Shown here in pieces: positions 12,166-25,000 of a DNA stretch of 64,000 nt. Source of the stretch: Trichostrongylus colubriformis (taxonomy: Eukaryota > Nematoda > Chromadorea > Rhabditida > Trichostrongylidae); the NCBI GenBank assembly GCA_963978905.1, contig OZ022256.1, positions 37,186,001 through 37,250,000 of the forward strand. The letters are read 5' to 3'. Each line of letters starts with the position of its first letter. Position 1 is the first letter of the stretch. Under the pieces are notes generated by a model. That model did no database searches and was not told the origin of the DNA. It was given only the letters and a program-made list of their open reading frames with translations. The translations under genes and the position numbers were made by a program.

Positions 12166-14899
12166 CAACTCATAGGAATAGCTGAATCCCAGTCCCATTG
12201 TTTTCTTTAACAATTTCCATATTAATCAATTTAATCGCATATCCCACCTTCGACCCAAAAAAATCTCTCAGCCTGGTTTTTCCTCAGTGAGAAAGTTGTG
12301 TCCGGTTATATTTTAAAAGCTCGCTAAAAATATCTCAACAGTTCATTGAAAAAAGAAAAGGAAAAGAAAATGAGGAAGAAAAATTATTCAGAAAAATTGC
12401 AGCAAAGATAATTAGAAATTACGGGATCAATCGATATTTCAAAAGGCAGCAGTTTTTCTTTAGTATATACACAACTAGAGGAGCATGTAAAGGAGATGCC
12501 TGGGTTTAGATTAGAGTTTCCGGAAGTAAACAGCAAACAAACAAAACAAACATGATCCAAAGGGAAAACTCTGAGAGGTGAAGAACAGAACAGAACAAGG
12601 TGTCTCGCGACTGGAGTAAGTAATGCACGTAGAAATGACCGATTAAGGTATTTTTCATGACAATTCCATAATAAGTTGACAAAGTATTGAAAAAGTATTC
12701 AAAAACGCAGCATTTCGAAAGAAATCACTAGTCCAGAGGGACTAGCAAGCTATGCACCTATTCCCTTGCGAAGTTTTGGAAACACATAAAATAAAAGCTG
12801 TGGACGAGAGTGACCGAACTTTTATCGATCATATCGTGGTGGACGATCGATCGGAGCCAAGTCACACCGAGCGGTGGCCGAGACGAGGGCGACCGACGAG
12901 TGACGTGGCCATGGCTAGACTCGTCGTGTGGTCTGGCGGGGTGGCAACGATCGATAGCGACCACCCAGCGAGGCGGGCGGCAGCCCACGTGCACACTTGG
13001 ACTTGGAGTGTGACGGAGCGGGTCAGCCCTAAGGATACAAGCCGGGTCAGCACTCCCCTTTAGATCGGTCATCGACAAGCAAACTCATGGGTGATACACT
13101 AAGCTTGAGGAATAACGATGATTCGTATGAAATGCACGCGGAACGGCCCATCGCACCACTATCAAATTAGCTGCAAGGGGTCCCGCCTAACGACTGTCTC
13201 CCCTTCGTGTGGCACTGAATTGGTGAATTTATCAATAAATATCTATAAACTCGCTGTTAACCCGCTAAGCAGTGAAGCATGGAGAAGGTGGTGTCAATCT
13301 TGTCTTATACAAGTAAATAAATCAATAATAATTCGAATAAGATAAGGATGATACCGAACCGAGCTTTCGAAATCTATGTCAAGCGCATTATCCTTAGCGA
13401 AAACTGATACTGAACGTGACACTGACTTAAGAATGATAGCAGGTCATATAATGATTTGTAGGAGTAAGTATATGCTGGATCAAAATCCTTGTTAGATCTT
13501 TCCCAGGAATAAAAAACCATCAACCGAATATCAGCACAGAACTGCGCAACTTTAGCTTAGTTCAAACGGAATTCGAAGCGGGAAGAGTGACTCTCTTGTC
13601 TTCGACTTTTCTCCCTATATCCCATGAACTGATGAACATAGCGATGCCTAGTGAAAAAAACAAACATTACCATTACACGTGTCCTCTGCATTGCTCTCAA
13701 ATCCAAGCACTCAAAGGCACTGGAAGGGGTAAGGAGAAAATCAGAGCTGGGAGGACATATTCCATGTGTACAACATTCCCCCCCCCCCCCAGAGTAGAGG
13801 CGCTGAATAGTGCCCCATCATAGGAGTGGATAAAACGGCTGACAACATGAGAAATAGGATCTCCTTCTCACCTCCCTACCCCTAATTTTGAATACTAGTA
13901 GTGAGGGATAAAATCAAGCGGCGAAGGGCCCTGCCAACAGCCACAAATGCTGCCCTGCCTTTTACGTTAGCAACTTTGCCAGTGAGGCGCGGCAGTTCAA
14001 AGTGAGTGCGATGAACGGTAAAGCCCCTAAGATGCGCATTAGTGCTGGTTTCGCCTCAGATCATCTAGTCTGGGCTCGTATTGTTCTGGTATTCCACCAG
14101 AACCAAGCGCACACTCTCTCACGTATACACCTATTGGTTACCTTTGGCACATAATACACAGATTATGTGCACTTAACGTTTCTCCTGCACCTGGGATGTG
14201 ACCTCATTTGAGATTCAGAGTCACGCCCAGGTTCCTCTCCCCGATTGATCAACATTCTACCGTTTACTGTCGACTGTATTGTACGAACGATAAACCTTCA
14301 CCTCCAACGATATACACACGTGTCTCCTCCTGAAGAGAACGTCGGTCTCACTTCTTTGCTCATCATACGATGCATTCGAAGGATGGGGAGAGTGTCACGG
14401 CCTTTATTCAGCCCATCTTGGAATACGTAGCTCCATTTATGCAAAATTTCAAGGGCACCTGTATGTGGCTTGGCCTTCAGAATAACTTGCACGGCCACCT
14501 GTTGCCAACGGAGTATTACTTATCCTCCGAGACCTTTCTGGTGTCCACATACCATCCCCGAGAGGATGAAATGCTTGGCAGTCCTGAGCGAGTATTGATA
14601 TGAGTTTTCATCGCAGGCATCCAAGCGATTCATATTATTTGTTTTATATACGTATGTACTTAGAAATTTGGAAGTGACCAGAGGTTGCCGATGCACAAAA
14701 CCTTCATGTCACTTATCAAGGAGGCATTGTCACAGAGGATGTTTGATTGGGTAGCCAATTGTTGTCTTGAAACCGTGCCAGCGAATAGAATGCTGTCAAG
14801 TCTGATTCGCATCCCTGCAATCGAAGTGTTCCTCGGTATAAGACTCCAAGTCAACTTCATCTAAAAACAGAAGTCATGGAGATCAATTACACTTCTGTG

Positions 14900-15125
14900 A
14901 AAACATACACTGTGGTACATAATGATACAGCCAGTATAAATTGTTTTGAAAGTCTCAAGGGAAAACGCTCCTGGAAATTTCTCCAAGTGTAAGGCGTAGC
15001 AAATATGGGTGCAAATTCAGACATCCAGACCAAATTTTGGCTTGAAATCGCAACCCCAATTTACCTTCATTTTCGAAAAAATGCCGCTTTTGCGATTGTG
15101 CAAAATGATACAGCCACTGGGCAAA
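14900..15125. repeat. Left arm of a distant inverted repeat
   Basis: ACACTGTGGTACATAATGAT and GCGATTGTGCAAAATGATAC have diverged complements at 16256-16470 (ATTATGCACCACAGTGTAGT, GTAGCATTTTGCATCATCGC). About 1.1 kb lies between. Confidence 0.65.
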
Positions 15126-15668
15126 AAGGGTATTCGACTTTAGGAAAACATAAAGATCAATACGCTAATCCAATGATCAATGGCCTGTCATTACTTCGAA
15201 TAACCTCGAAACTGCTGTTGTCCAAGTTGATATAAAACTTGTAAATGGAATTTTGTTCCACCTTGAGCCATGATTCAATGATTGAGTTGTTTGATCTCCT
15301 CATCTCATTCAAAATGGCTCAGTCTTAGCATGGACATTCTGCATCATGAAGTTCCACACATCCTGTGTCGAATAGGAATCGGGATTGCTCGTTGGACATT
15401 TTGGAAGGTCATCTGTTGACCGCTTTACCACCTTGAGTGCTCCAGGTTGCGTAAATTCGCTACCCAGCTCGCACGAAAACATTATTTTGATGCTGATTAT
15501 GACAAGCATGGTGAGATAAGGCCACGACGGATCAAATCGGTATTCCTTACGAGTACAATTTCCAGGGAACAAAACGAATATTCAGTGATCCCTTTGAACC
15601 CACACCAGAACTTCATCCATTCATGTTTTTCATTGAAAAATGCAAACCGCTTCCTAGGATGACCTGAA

Positions 15669-15740
15669 CATCACACTGGTGTCCCTTCCACTAAAATGGT
15701 CGTCGAGACCATCACACTAGTGTTCCTTCCACTAAAATGA
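15669..15740. repeat. Two diverged units of a 41-bp repeat
   Basis: CATCACACTGGTGTCCCTTC at 15669 and CATCACACTAGTGTTCCTTC at 15710, both followed by CACTAAAATG. Confidence 0.75.
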
Positions 15741-16255
15741 AGAGCCTCGAAAAAATGCAAGCGGAAGAGTTGCAATCTCCTGAACGTATTAGGCAACCTA
15801 CTCCATTCTGATCGGCTCCACCTTCCGACAAAATTAGCCCAGTTTTCGCAACGTTCTCCACCAAGAAACGGTGCCTTTTTTTCATTTTCAGCAACAAAAA
15901 AAAACGAACTCGTTCAGCACCCGATAGAAGTTTTCGCTGGCTGATGAGGCCTCGCAGAAGGTCATGCTTCTGAGCGTGACTCCAATGGAGTGCTGCACCT
16001 ACCCTCATGATAAAGCGAAGCAGGCCCTTCATTAATCTTTCTAGTGTCATGCAGTGTGGGTCCCCATAAAAGTTATCAAAAGCGAGCGATGCCAGCCTAA
16101 TTTTTGTGCGATTTCGGTATTAGACAATGCTAGCCCTTCTTCATGACTGAATTAACCTCTTTCGAGGTCATTATCCCTTTTCCCACTATTCCATAAAGGA
16201 AGACTAGAACAGCAAAGTGGTATTGGTTACAAATGAAAAGGGAAGAAGAAACATG

Positions 16256-16470
16256 AGGTGGCTGTAGCATTTTGCATCATCGCAAAAGTGACTTTTTCGG
16301 AAAATGAGGATAAATTTGTTTTTATGAATTCGAGCTAAAATGTGGTGTGGAGCGGATGTGCGCTTACATTTGCTACTCTTTAAATTTAGAGAATTTTTCA
16401 CAAAGATCTTGCCGTGAATGTTTTTGAGCAATATATAAGGGCCTGTACCATTATGCACCACAGTGTAGTT
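16256..16470. repeat. Right arm of a distant inverted repeat
   Basis: Complement of 14900-15125 with moderate divergence. The open frame read on the minus strand here is mirrored in the left arm only in part, so coding is unlikely. Confidence 0.65.
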
Positions 16471-16606
16471 CTTCTGCTGACAATTCATTGTCCTTCCTCA
16501 CTTTCTGCTACTCACTCACATGCTTGAGCGCAGCAGCTATCACTAAAAAATCGCTCGTGTAGGAATTGTTGCAGTCAATGACGGACACCATCCGTTTATC
16601 TCATCC

Positions 16607-17415
16607 TGGGTGTATGTCGTTAGGACAGAAAAATCGCGATGCGGCGTTGCGCTAGCGACGTTCGTGACGTTTCTGGTTAAGGCAACATTTTGCTTCAATG
16701 TACAAGTAGCCGTTTATCTGTATCATGACCTTTTTATGTCTTATTTCATATTCTAACGTTTTTATGTGCTAATGTACGTAGCTGTGAGGGAGGGACATAG
16801 ACTAAGCTCGGCGTTCGGCGCTATTTTTACCTAGGTCTTTAGTTTAAGTTTCAGCTCAAGGGAATCTCCTACCTTCCTAAAGTAAGGCTCAGGTAGATTG
16901 AGTGTACTAGTATAGAGTTTGTGGTTTTCAAGAAGTGCAGCCTGAACTGCGTGTGGAGGGAGCACCTCTATAATGACGTGGATGGTTGAAGCGGATAATG
17001 GAGTCACGTAATTTTGATAAGACTTTTTGTTGATGGCAAATGACGACATTTTTGGGGCAGAAGATTGCTTAATAACTGTTTTTGCATACCTACAATGTAA
17101 TGTGGCCTGGAAGAAATGATTTCAATGACGTCCGAACGGTAACAAAGTCGTCATCGTAGGCCGACTGTGTATTTATCAAAGCCAATGCACAGGTTGAGAG
17201 TGCAATTACCTACACCTACTGACACTCGATACAGAGTACGGCGTGTACTAGGTTTCTAGTGTTTCATTCACTCTCCACCATTTGCGTTCTTCTTTGTAGG
17301 AGCACTGTAGCTCTGACGCAAATGCGCCGCCCCAATCGGAATTGGACAGCTCGTGCGCGATCGTTGCATGCCGCACGTGGCCGCGTGATTTTTCTGTCCT
17401 AACTACATACGCCCA
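16607..17415. mobile_element. 809-bp hAT-like non-autonomous element
   Basis: Ends TGGGTGTATGTCGTTAGGAC and GTCCTAACTACATACGCCCA pair. Flanks TCTCATCC and TCTCAACC form an 8-bp duplication with one mismatch. Shares ends with the MITE at 53241-53471. No transposase frame recognised. Confidence 0.78.
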
Positions 17416-18173
17416 TCTCAACCTACGCACAAGCTCGCTTCACACTTAGCGAACGGTGGCTGCTGCGATGCACCGCAACGCAGTGGCGCAATCGATGGTT
17501 TGGCGCTCGAATAGGCTTACGGGACTGGTGGTAGGCTCAGAGTGAAACTCCGCATTCCTTAATCCACAGAAGCACCTACTGAATGCTCCGTAATGCAAGG
17601 CAGTCGTATATTCAGCCATCGGGGAAAAGAAGGTGAAGTTCTGGGGGATCGCTCTGGATCAATGTCCGCCCAGACCAACCAAGACTTCCATACCCGTGGG
17701 GTAGGTATTGATTGTAGACACTTACACGTAGAATAAGAGAAATAAGAACACTGACATACCCAGCGGCCAGGATAGCGAGTCATAGCATGAAATGGAATGC
17801 CACCTGGTTCTGACTAAAAAAGAACGCGTTGATCATTTTAAGAAATGCGGAGTGCTTGTCGGCACCGTATCGTTAAAAGGAGAGGAGGGCATCATGAACA
17901 GTAATACGTATTCCTCTACTAATGGCAGTAGCCACCAATTTCCAGAACAATCGCGGACAAAGGAACATGGATTGCTGTTTACATGGAAATGAAGCGTCAG
18001 CAGTTGTTGAGACACAGCAGGTTGGTTCTTGGTACACCGCTCATTCAATGGTGCCTCACTTCAAACGATGCCTAAGTAGTTACTTGACACCCAGTTGCCC
18101 GTTGAATATACGCTATTCACATATATAAGTAAATACATAATTTTCATCGAAATACTATTAGTTGTTTTCAAGG

Positions 18174-18255
18174 ATGCTGAGTTATGGGTAGAAGCTGGAA
18201 TGCGTGTTCGCGTTCCGTTTGAGGCCAAAGCTTTAGCCCATAATTCAGCATCATT
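18174..18255. repeat. Imperfect 26-bp stem hairpin
   Basis: GATGCTGAGTTATGGGTAGA on the left pairs with TAGCCCATAATTCAGCATC on the right, loop about 30 bases. Could be a small element end pair or a structured RNA; nothing decides. Confidence 0.55.
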
Positions 18256-19319
18256 GTAACAGCTTTCGCTTCGCGCGCTGCAGCGAGAATCAGCAGTCAA
18301 CAAGAATCAAAAAACTTCAGAAAGTAGTTATAGCGATTACAAAGGTTTCTCAATCTTAGTACATTCAACACTGACAGACAACACTATATGATGAACGTCA
18401 AACCATTGTATTTTATAAATAGCACAAAAGAGGTTTTCCAAAGATGGAATTATGACAAACCTTTCCTGTGAGTCGCCAACAAAAGTCGTGTAGACTGACG
18501 AGCGAGCCAAAATATTGATCGCGAGAAGTGCGACGCGGTCGTTGCGTAATTGACTGATCGTATCTATCACGCTCGCCGAGTATGAATGCGCATTGCATGT
18601 TGCTCATCTCGTTTCCTAGCGAAATTTGACCTTATGGACTACGGTTTCACAAAGAGAATAATAGGGTTATGTGAATTCTTCATTCATTATGCCAAGGAAC
18701 ATCCACAAGAGGCTTGCATTCCGAACACAATGGAATGGCAAACAGTGCAGTCACTGAAAGGTTTAACGACATTTCGAAAAAAAGCGGTTGGAATTTGCAG
18801 ATTATTCGGCTAGTCATTCTTGTAAGGAAAGAAATTCTTATCTATGTATTCTCATTCAACGGGCACATAGAGATTGAGCACAGGTATAGTATCAGAGACA
18901 AGATTTCTTCATAAAACGAACAAAAGTGAAGACCGTTTTCAGCAATAAAATATGGAGAAACATAGCTGAGGCTTACAAGTTCTCTCAATTTATCAGATCT
19001 TCCGCAAAACAGAGATGACAGTCATATTTGCTCAAAATAAACATTTGAAGCAGCTTCTATTTTCTCCACTTATAACCATTGATGAAAATTGCAATATCAC
19101 TGTTTGTTCGCCCATTATTCGGCCATAAGCGGTCCATTGTGTGCGATAAATATGAGAAAACATTTATCTGCAGCGGTTGTTAAGAAGTCATTGCTTCTCA
19201 CACATTAGTCGCAAGTGCGTCTCGCTATCCCCTCAGAAAAAGTATGTACAACTATCACATTCAATAAAATCCCACATGCCTGGTTTTCTAAACAAACGCA
19301 AACATCTAATTTGTCAAGG

Positions 19320-19641
19320 TGAAAGAATAGCGAAATGGTGGAGGTGTCGGGATGATGGTCGATTGGTCGAATTTCCGCGAGGTCGTCCGCGGCGAGTGCG
19401 ATTTGTTTGTGATTTTATCCGTGGAAACAACAACAATATAGGCGAACTTCCGAAGCTTCCATCCTGCAATCTTTGAAGGTCCCTCACGATACCAGCCCAC
19501 TGCATACTGAGCGGGATGCAAACCGACTCCAGCAGCTCGTGCTGACGGCTTCGCGAGTGCTAATCCGCGTGGCGAAAATTCGACCAATCGACCCCCACCC
19601 CCACGGTATCGTAATGTCTTTCGCTTTACCATTTCGAACCG
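19320..19641. repeat. Fold-back repeat
   Basis: GAAAGAATAGCGAAATGGTG and TCGATTGGTCGAATTTCCGCG on the left pair imperfectly with CGCGTGGCGAAAATTCGACC and CTTTCGCTTTACCATTTCG on the right. The minus-strand open frame (19306-19662) spans the whole palindrome and is probably not a gene. Confidence 0.65.
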
Positions 19642-22017
19642 ATCAGCCGTCCAGGTGCGCATATGACCTGCACTTTTTCTGCGGACACCCCTCCACTCCT
19701 ACTTGTCACCCTCGGAAGTGTCGAGCCAAAGCGCCGCGCGAGAGCTATGATAACGAGCTCAGTCAGCTTTAATCAACAGGAATGACACTTTTTTCTTGAG
19801 CCTTGAGAACTTGTTTAGTGAACTTCTCCATTCACTCCAGCATATACAAGTTTTTCTTCTGGTGTTTGTAACCTTTATGTACAGGATCCATTGATGGACA
19901 GTTCTGATGCTTACGTCATCCTTCGCAGTGTACATTTAACCGCGCCCGTTCAAGCAGAACCAATTGCCACAGAGAGGGAGGACACTAATTTGTTGCTATA
20001 TATTACATGTAGCACTTTCTGGAGCACATTACTGCTGTTTCAAAATTCTGATTATATGAGCGAGTACATCGATTGAGAGTTTTCTTCCCCTATGCAAGCA
20101 ATGGCATAAACAGTGCATGCATTTGATTTGACCGTTCTTGATGACACATATTCAAAGTGCAATAGATAAGATTTCTTGCTGGTGGGATGCGTGAAATTAC
20201 CACACTTTCCAATAGGGTAGTCTGCATTGCCTGCATTGCCTCATAGTTTTTAGTTGGTTGGATGGAGGTGTTAGCACTAGGAACTGGCACCACGCTTAGT
20301 GAATTTCTTTTCGTGAAATCTTATAATCCGACTTTTCAGCTCCAATAGGAAAAGAAGTCTGAAAATATGTATATCATGTGGGACAAATCAAATATGGGTA
20401 GATGAGCTAGTGCTCAAAATGAAAAGTGGTAGAACCCACTATTTGGGAGGTTAATGCAACTAACACATTGTGATAGCCACGTTTAACGATATGCAGGGCT
20501 TGCATCCTCTGTCGCCTTTGAGCTTTTAGGAGTAGAGCTTTGGCATTGACACCCGAGGGGATGTCTGCTTTGTGTTAAACGGCCATTATATGTATAGTAA
20601 TCACTCCAGATCCCAACTAGATGAAACGCCCCATAGTTCACACTCACTCCGTCGCGCGTCGCATGCAGTTGTGCGAAAAAGTTTGGTGAACTCTGAAATT
20701 CATGAAGGAGCGGCAGCAGCAAGCATGTCACGCGCGGTGACGCGATTCGAGCGGCTCTGTGACCTAGTTGGACGCTCCTGACGCACACTCCATCTTAGGG
20801 GAGGGACTGTGTTCAAGAGGAACACATCCGTGCTTCAGAAAGTCAGCACCAGCGTCAACAAAGCTGGGTAGAAGACTTGGCAACGTGTTGCACTGGTGAC
20901 GACCAGGTCCAGACATATTCAGCCATACTGCAAGTTTATTTTCTATCGTGGTGTGCCCACGACCTGTAAAAGGTTTTGTTTCCACGAACTTTCCCAGTCT
21001 TTGCAGAAGCGATTGATTGTTAGATTGGAACAGCTACCTCTTATCACATTTCTTATGGGAAATGTCATGCTTTGGCATCACTTCACCAAGGATGCAACTA
21101 TGCAGGACACATTTACGACTTGAAACTCCGTTGCGCTCAACAAACTAACGCTTCGACATCTCTAGTTATGGCGAATTGTTATATCATGAAGAATTAGGAG
21201 CTTTATTCTAAGCACGCCTAAATACAAAAGGGTTACAGCAATGGCTACCGCAGTCGCACAAAAGGGTCTCGAGCCGTGTCTGCGGTTCTTCACTAGCAGA
21301 GATGTGTCATTCACAAAAAAAACTTTTTCATACTTGTAACACTTGAAACTCGATCGAACTATAAGGCCAATTCTATTTACGCAACTGTAGAGGATGTAGA
21401 GGCTTTTTTCCTTCAGAAGCATTAGACGTCAACCCCCATGCAGGATAGTGCTTATTTTACAAAGGTCTGCTTGTTACACTTCGAAAGAGCGAACACTTAC
21501 AAGGAGAACTAGTATTATCACTGTGAGTGATTCTAAGGTTCCAGGGAGACGTGTGTGGCACAGTTGGTGGAAGAGTCGTCTTATGGCTTCACAAAAAGCT
21601 CAGCTCTGATCTGTCGACCCTTCGTTGCCTTGTTGCTCCCATAACTGAGCGGGTTGCATGCTGTGCACGATCATTACACATCACAGATTTATGCGGCTCT
21701 GATCAATGCGTCGGCGATGTGGTATACCAGAAAACGCGCCGGCCAAGAAAGACAACAGCCACACTGCATCCATTTCTGCTAAAATATTCAGCAGTCAAGA
21801 AAGTAACTATCTGTGATATTCTTTATTCTAAGAAAGGCTCCACGGTGTGACCACTTTCCCATAATCTGACACAATCTGAATGAATCTGCCTGTTTACCCT
21901 AAATTTTTAAAAATTCAATGATGCAAGCGTAAGACATTAGCTCGTGGGAGTTTCAAAGGCTTAATCAACAATGACGCCTCACCTGCCCTATCTTCGAAGC
22001 CTTTCAACGGCCTTATC

Positions 22018-22055
22018 AGGTTCTCTCACCCACCGGCTCCGAGCGGCTGGCAGTC
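22018..22055 (+). promoter_or_regulatory. Possible spliced-leader acceptor and short 5' leader of the M13 gene
   Basis: A pyrimidine-containing stretch ending in TTATCAG (AG at 22018-22019) lies 36 bases before the ATG at 22056. Nematode mRNAs are commonly trans-spliced close to the start codon, so this could be a spliced-leader site or an ordinary 3' splice site of a leader intron. No clear TATA box or other promoter element was recognised upstream. Confidence 0.3.
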
Positions 22056-22091
22056 ATGGAAAAGAGTCGCCTCGTTCAGACAATTATCAGT
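22056..22091 (+). CDS. M13 gene exon 1: start codon and cytoplasmic tail
   Basis: Encodes [12 protein letters not shown]. The ATG was chosen because the following GTTAGT is a good donor in phase 0 and the next exon opens in phase 0 with the hydrophobic anchor. The short tail with Lys and Arg before the membrane segment fits a type II (N-in) topology. Confidence 0.72.
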
Positions 22092-25000
22092 GTTAGTTTA
22101 TTCAGTATACTTCCTAATATACTTTCTAATCGTCCAACTACCATTCACCGTATGCAGGAGAGCTTGATCTTGGTTAGAGGCTATGGGGTACAGCTTAAAC
22201 TACAAAGCCATTTCGTAGCTACTTTTTTCGTGAACCGTTCGCTATTATTTCTTGCCATTACAATATGACTTTTACAATAAACTGCTTTAGTGTGTATTGT
22301 GCTTACTACTCGTGGTGGCACTCGGCATCCTGGGAATCACTATTGCTGTGCTTGTAGAAGTCCTCAATCAGAAAAACGCTCCATCTCCATCAAACCCAGG
22401 TAATTTAGTCGTTTCAATGCATATCTACAGACTTTGCCAGGTGTGTGAACTGGCATTGTATTTATTCTCCTACTCCTACACCTCAAGATGTGAGCACAAG
22501 AAACCTCGGTTTGCGGTCACTCACCCACCATCGCGATACGAAGAATGCAGGCTATTCTTTCCTTTGCTCGTCCTTAATTTACATCTCATGCAAATTGAGT
22601 GACGCTTAAGACCTGTACCTCTGACATGGAGATATCTAGTCCGTATGTCCGCAATTATCTGTCTATGCACTGTACAGCTAAAAATCATTGTACAAAAGGC
22701 AAAGACACCACCACGATCGAATGTGGTCGGGTCGGATGATTTCGCCTGAATTCCTCCGAAAGGCCGTATGAGGCTTCCCTCACGTATTGAAGTGTTTCTG
22801 AAATCTGAACATGTGAACCATTTGAATGAGTCATGGAATGAAGCTGCGGATATTGTGTAATGACATGTGACTCCGTCTCTGCTAGCATGGTCGGAAGATT
22901 GGATTCCCCATTGGTACCCCCTCCCCATGCCAGCGAAACTGCTGCCATATACGTCCAAAACGACACAAACAGCGAATTTCGCATCAGCTGGACTCTGCGT
23001 GATTCTGGAGGGCAGCAGAATACGTAGCGCATCTCAAAAAAGGTTTTCGAAGTCCCATACTTCGTTGTTATAGCTTGAGGGACGGATATGACGTAATTCG
23101 GTGGGTAGATGCTATGCTTTGAAGGAAAGCCGCGCGTCACAAAGGGTTTCTCACTATGCGGAGTTTGCCTGCATTCAACATTGACGAGTGGTCATAAGTA
23201 GAAATAAGCAGTTCGCCCTGTCTAAATAACTTTTTGGAAATGCTCGAGGCTCCTCTTTCCGAAATTGAGGTCAACTGTCATGTAGAAAACAGTAACTCTT
23301 TGTTGGATAGTAAATCCTGTCCCTCAACTACAGAATTTGGAAAATCTCCTCAATATCGATTCTTGAGCTCATGAGCGGCATTCGCACTTTTTGCTTGAAC
23401 GAGGATTCACGACAAATCGAGAGTGCAGTGTAAATTCTGATCAGTGACGTTATCAGGCCTTATCTGTAAAAAGCTCAAGTGAGCGATATGCCTTGCTGAT
23501 GTGGATACAAGCTCCTGTTGGCAGCATATGGCTAGGCTTAGTCATATATCCGCTTGTGAAGACAGTGATTGTGTCTCGACATTGACTATGCTTAGTGTTG
23601 TGAATACACCTTGTCCAAGGAGATGAACTGACGTACAACACGCCAAACAACCTTCAATCTCAGTTCGGTGCTTATCCTTCCACCAGCCTGAGTGGAAAGT
23701 AAATGTGACAGTTTCTTCTAACACGCGCAGGGAAGGTGTAGGACATTCTCCTACTCTAGCAAGTGCTCCTATGTATTGTACTTTAGAGGTGTACACACGA
23801 GCATTTGTTGGCTGTGTATGTACTACACGACACGGAGCGAACTTCGGTTGAGAACCTTCCACTATGACATACTTTCCACCTACATTTTAGACTGGAATCT
23901 AAGTCTCCATTTTTTGTTTTTTTTTCGGCTCGAGTAGTCTACCATGATAACAATAGTAATATGCGCCCATTGTTGCGAAACTGAATCTTTCTTGGTACAA
24001 AAATCTGAGGCGAAAGTTTCGAAAGGCTTAAAACAACGCTAACGAGATTTGGCTTTCGCAGATGGCAAGAGGCTACCAGAACCGCTCGAGAACCTGTGCT
24101 TTATGAGAAAAAGGCGGTGTAGATGCAAAAGTTTGAGAGCATACCTGTAAAGCCAACGGAGAAAACTCCATGGACGGCAAGTCCTTCTGCTCCATGATGT
24201 CGGACAACCCCACTTCGCAAAACCGTTAATCTGCTCAATTGAGAAATGAGCTTAACCCATCTCACTTCTCGAATCTTGCTCTAGGAATTATCGCCTTTCA
24301 CGCTCTCTGCAAGTGTTATCTTCAACAAGGGCTGGCAGAGGAAGCATCCAGTGAAATGTACTCGCTCGTGTTTTCATCAGCAAAGTTTTCACTAAGTTTC
24401 ACAAATCTCGCCCGCTCGAGCCTTAGAGCCATCCCTGGTAGTAGTTTTCTTGTGACCACGAAACTTATTGTAGGTCAAATTAAAGCACCGTGCTACAAAT
24501 TACGAGTTCATCCTATTCGCTGCTCGTACTTCTGGAAAAAGGATTGCGTTAGATTATAAGCTGCGTACCCTTTAAACCTTCTCGAAGAAGTCCACCAAGA
24601 ACTACTCTCCGAAATAGCAAAGAAGAATAAAGGATCCAAGTGGACTTTTCGTCAGAGTGCGATACATTTCGTAGTTTTTATCAATGATTGCAGCATAAAT
24701 CACAGAACTACTGAGAAATTGGGAAGGCGAAATAATGCCTTCATTATGTTAGAGGACCCGTAACTCAACTTTGCTTGTTCCACTGCATGAGCAGAAGAAA
24801 ACGTTCTTTTCTTCGTGCTTGTCGATGACGTACAGCTGCTTAGGTGACAGTGGTGTGATTATGTTGAGTCGAGAAGGGATGAGTCACTGACTTATCTGAA
24901 AGGTCAGCCACAGTGCCGCAGGTATTTTATGGAGCCGAAGTTGTTGAATCATGCGGACTCCACCTCATAGGTTCCACTAGCACGCGACGAAAGCAGTCGA

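Larger units (their letters stand above)
9315..14899. other. No gene recognised; scattered repeats
   Basis: Contains the dispersed repeat 11090-11365, a poly-G run near 11889, a 20-bp duplication at 12126-12165, a GC-rich patch at 12800-13060 and a poly-C run near 13781. Open frames are short and unassigned. Confidence 0.5.
17416..22017. other. No gene recognised upstream of the M13 gene
   Basis: Contains a short hairpin (18174-18255) and a fold-back region (19320-19641). Open frames are short (up to 118 codons) and none matches a family I recognise. Promoter elements for the M13 gene may lie near its right edge but were not identified. Confidence 0.5.
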
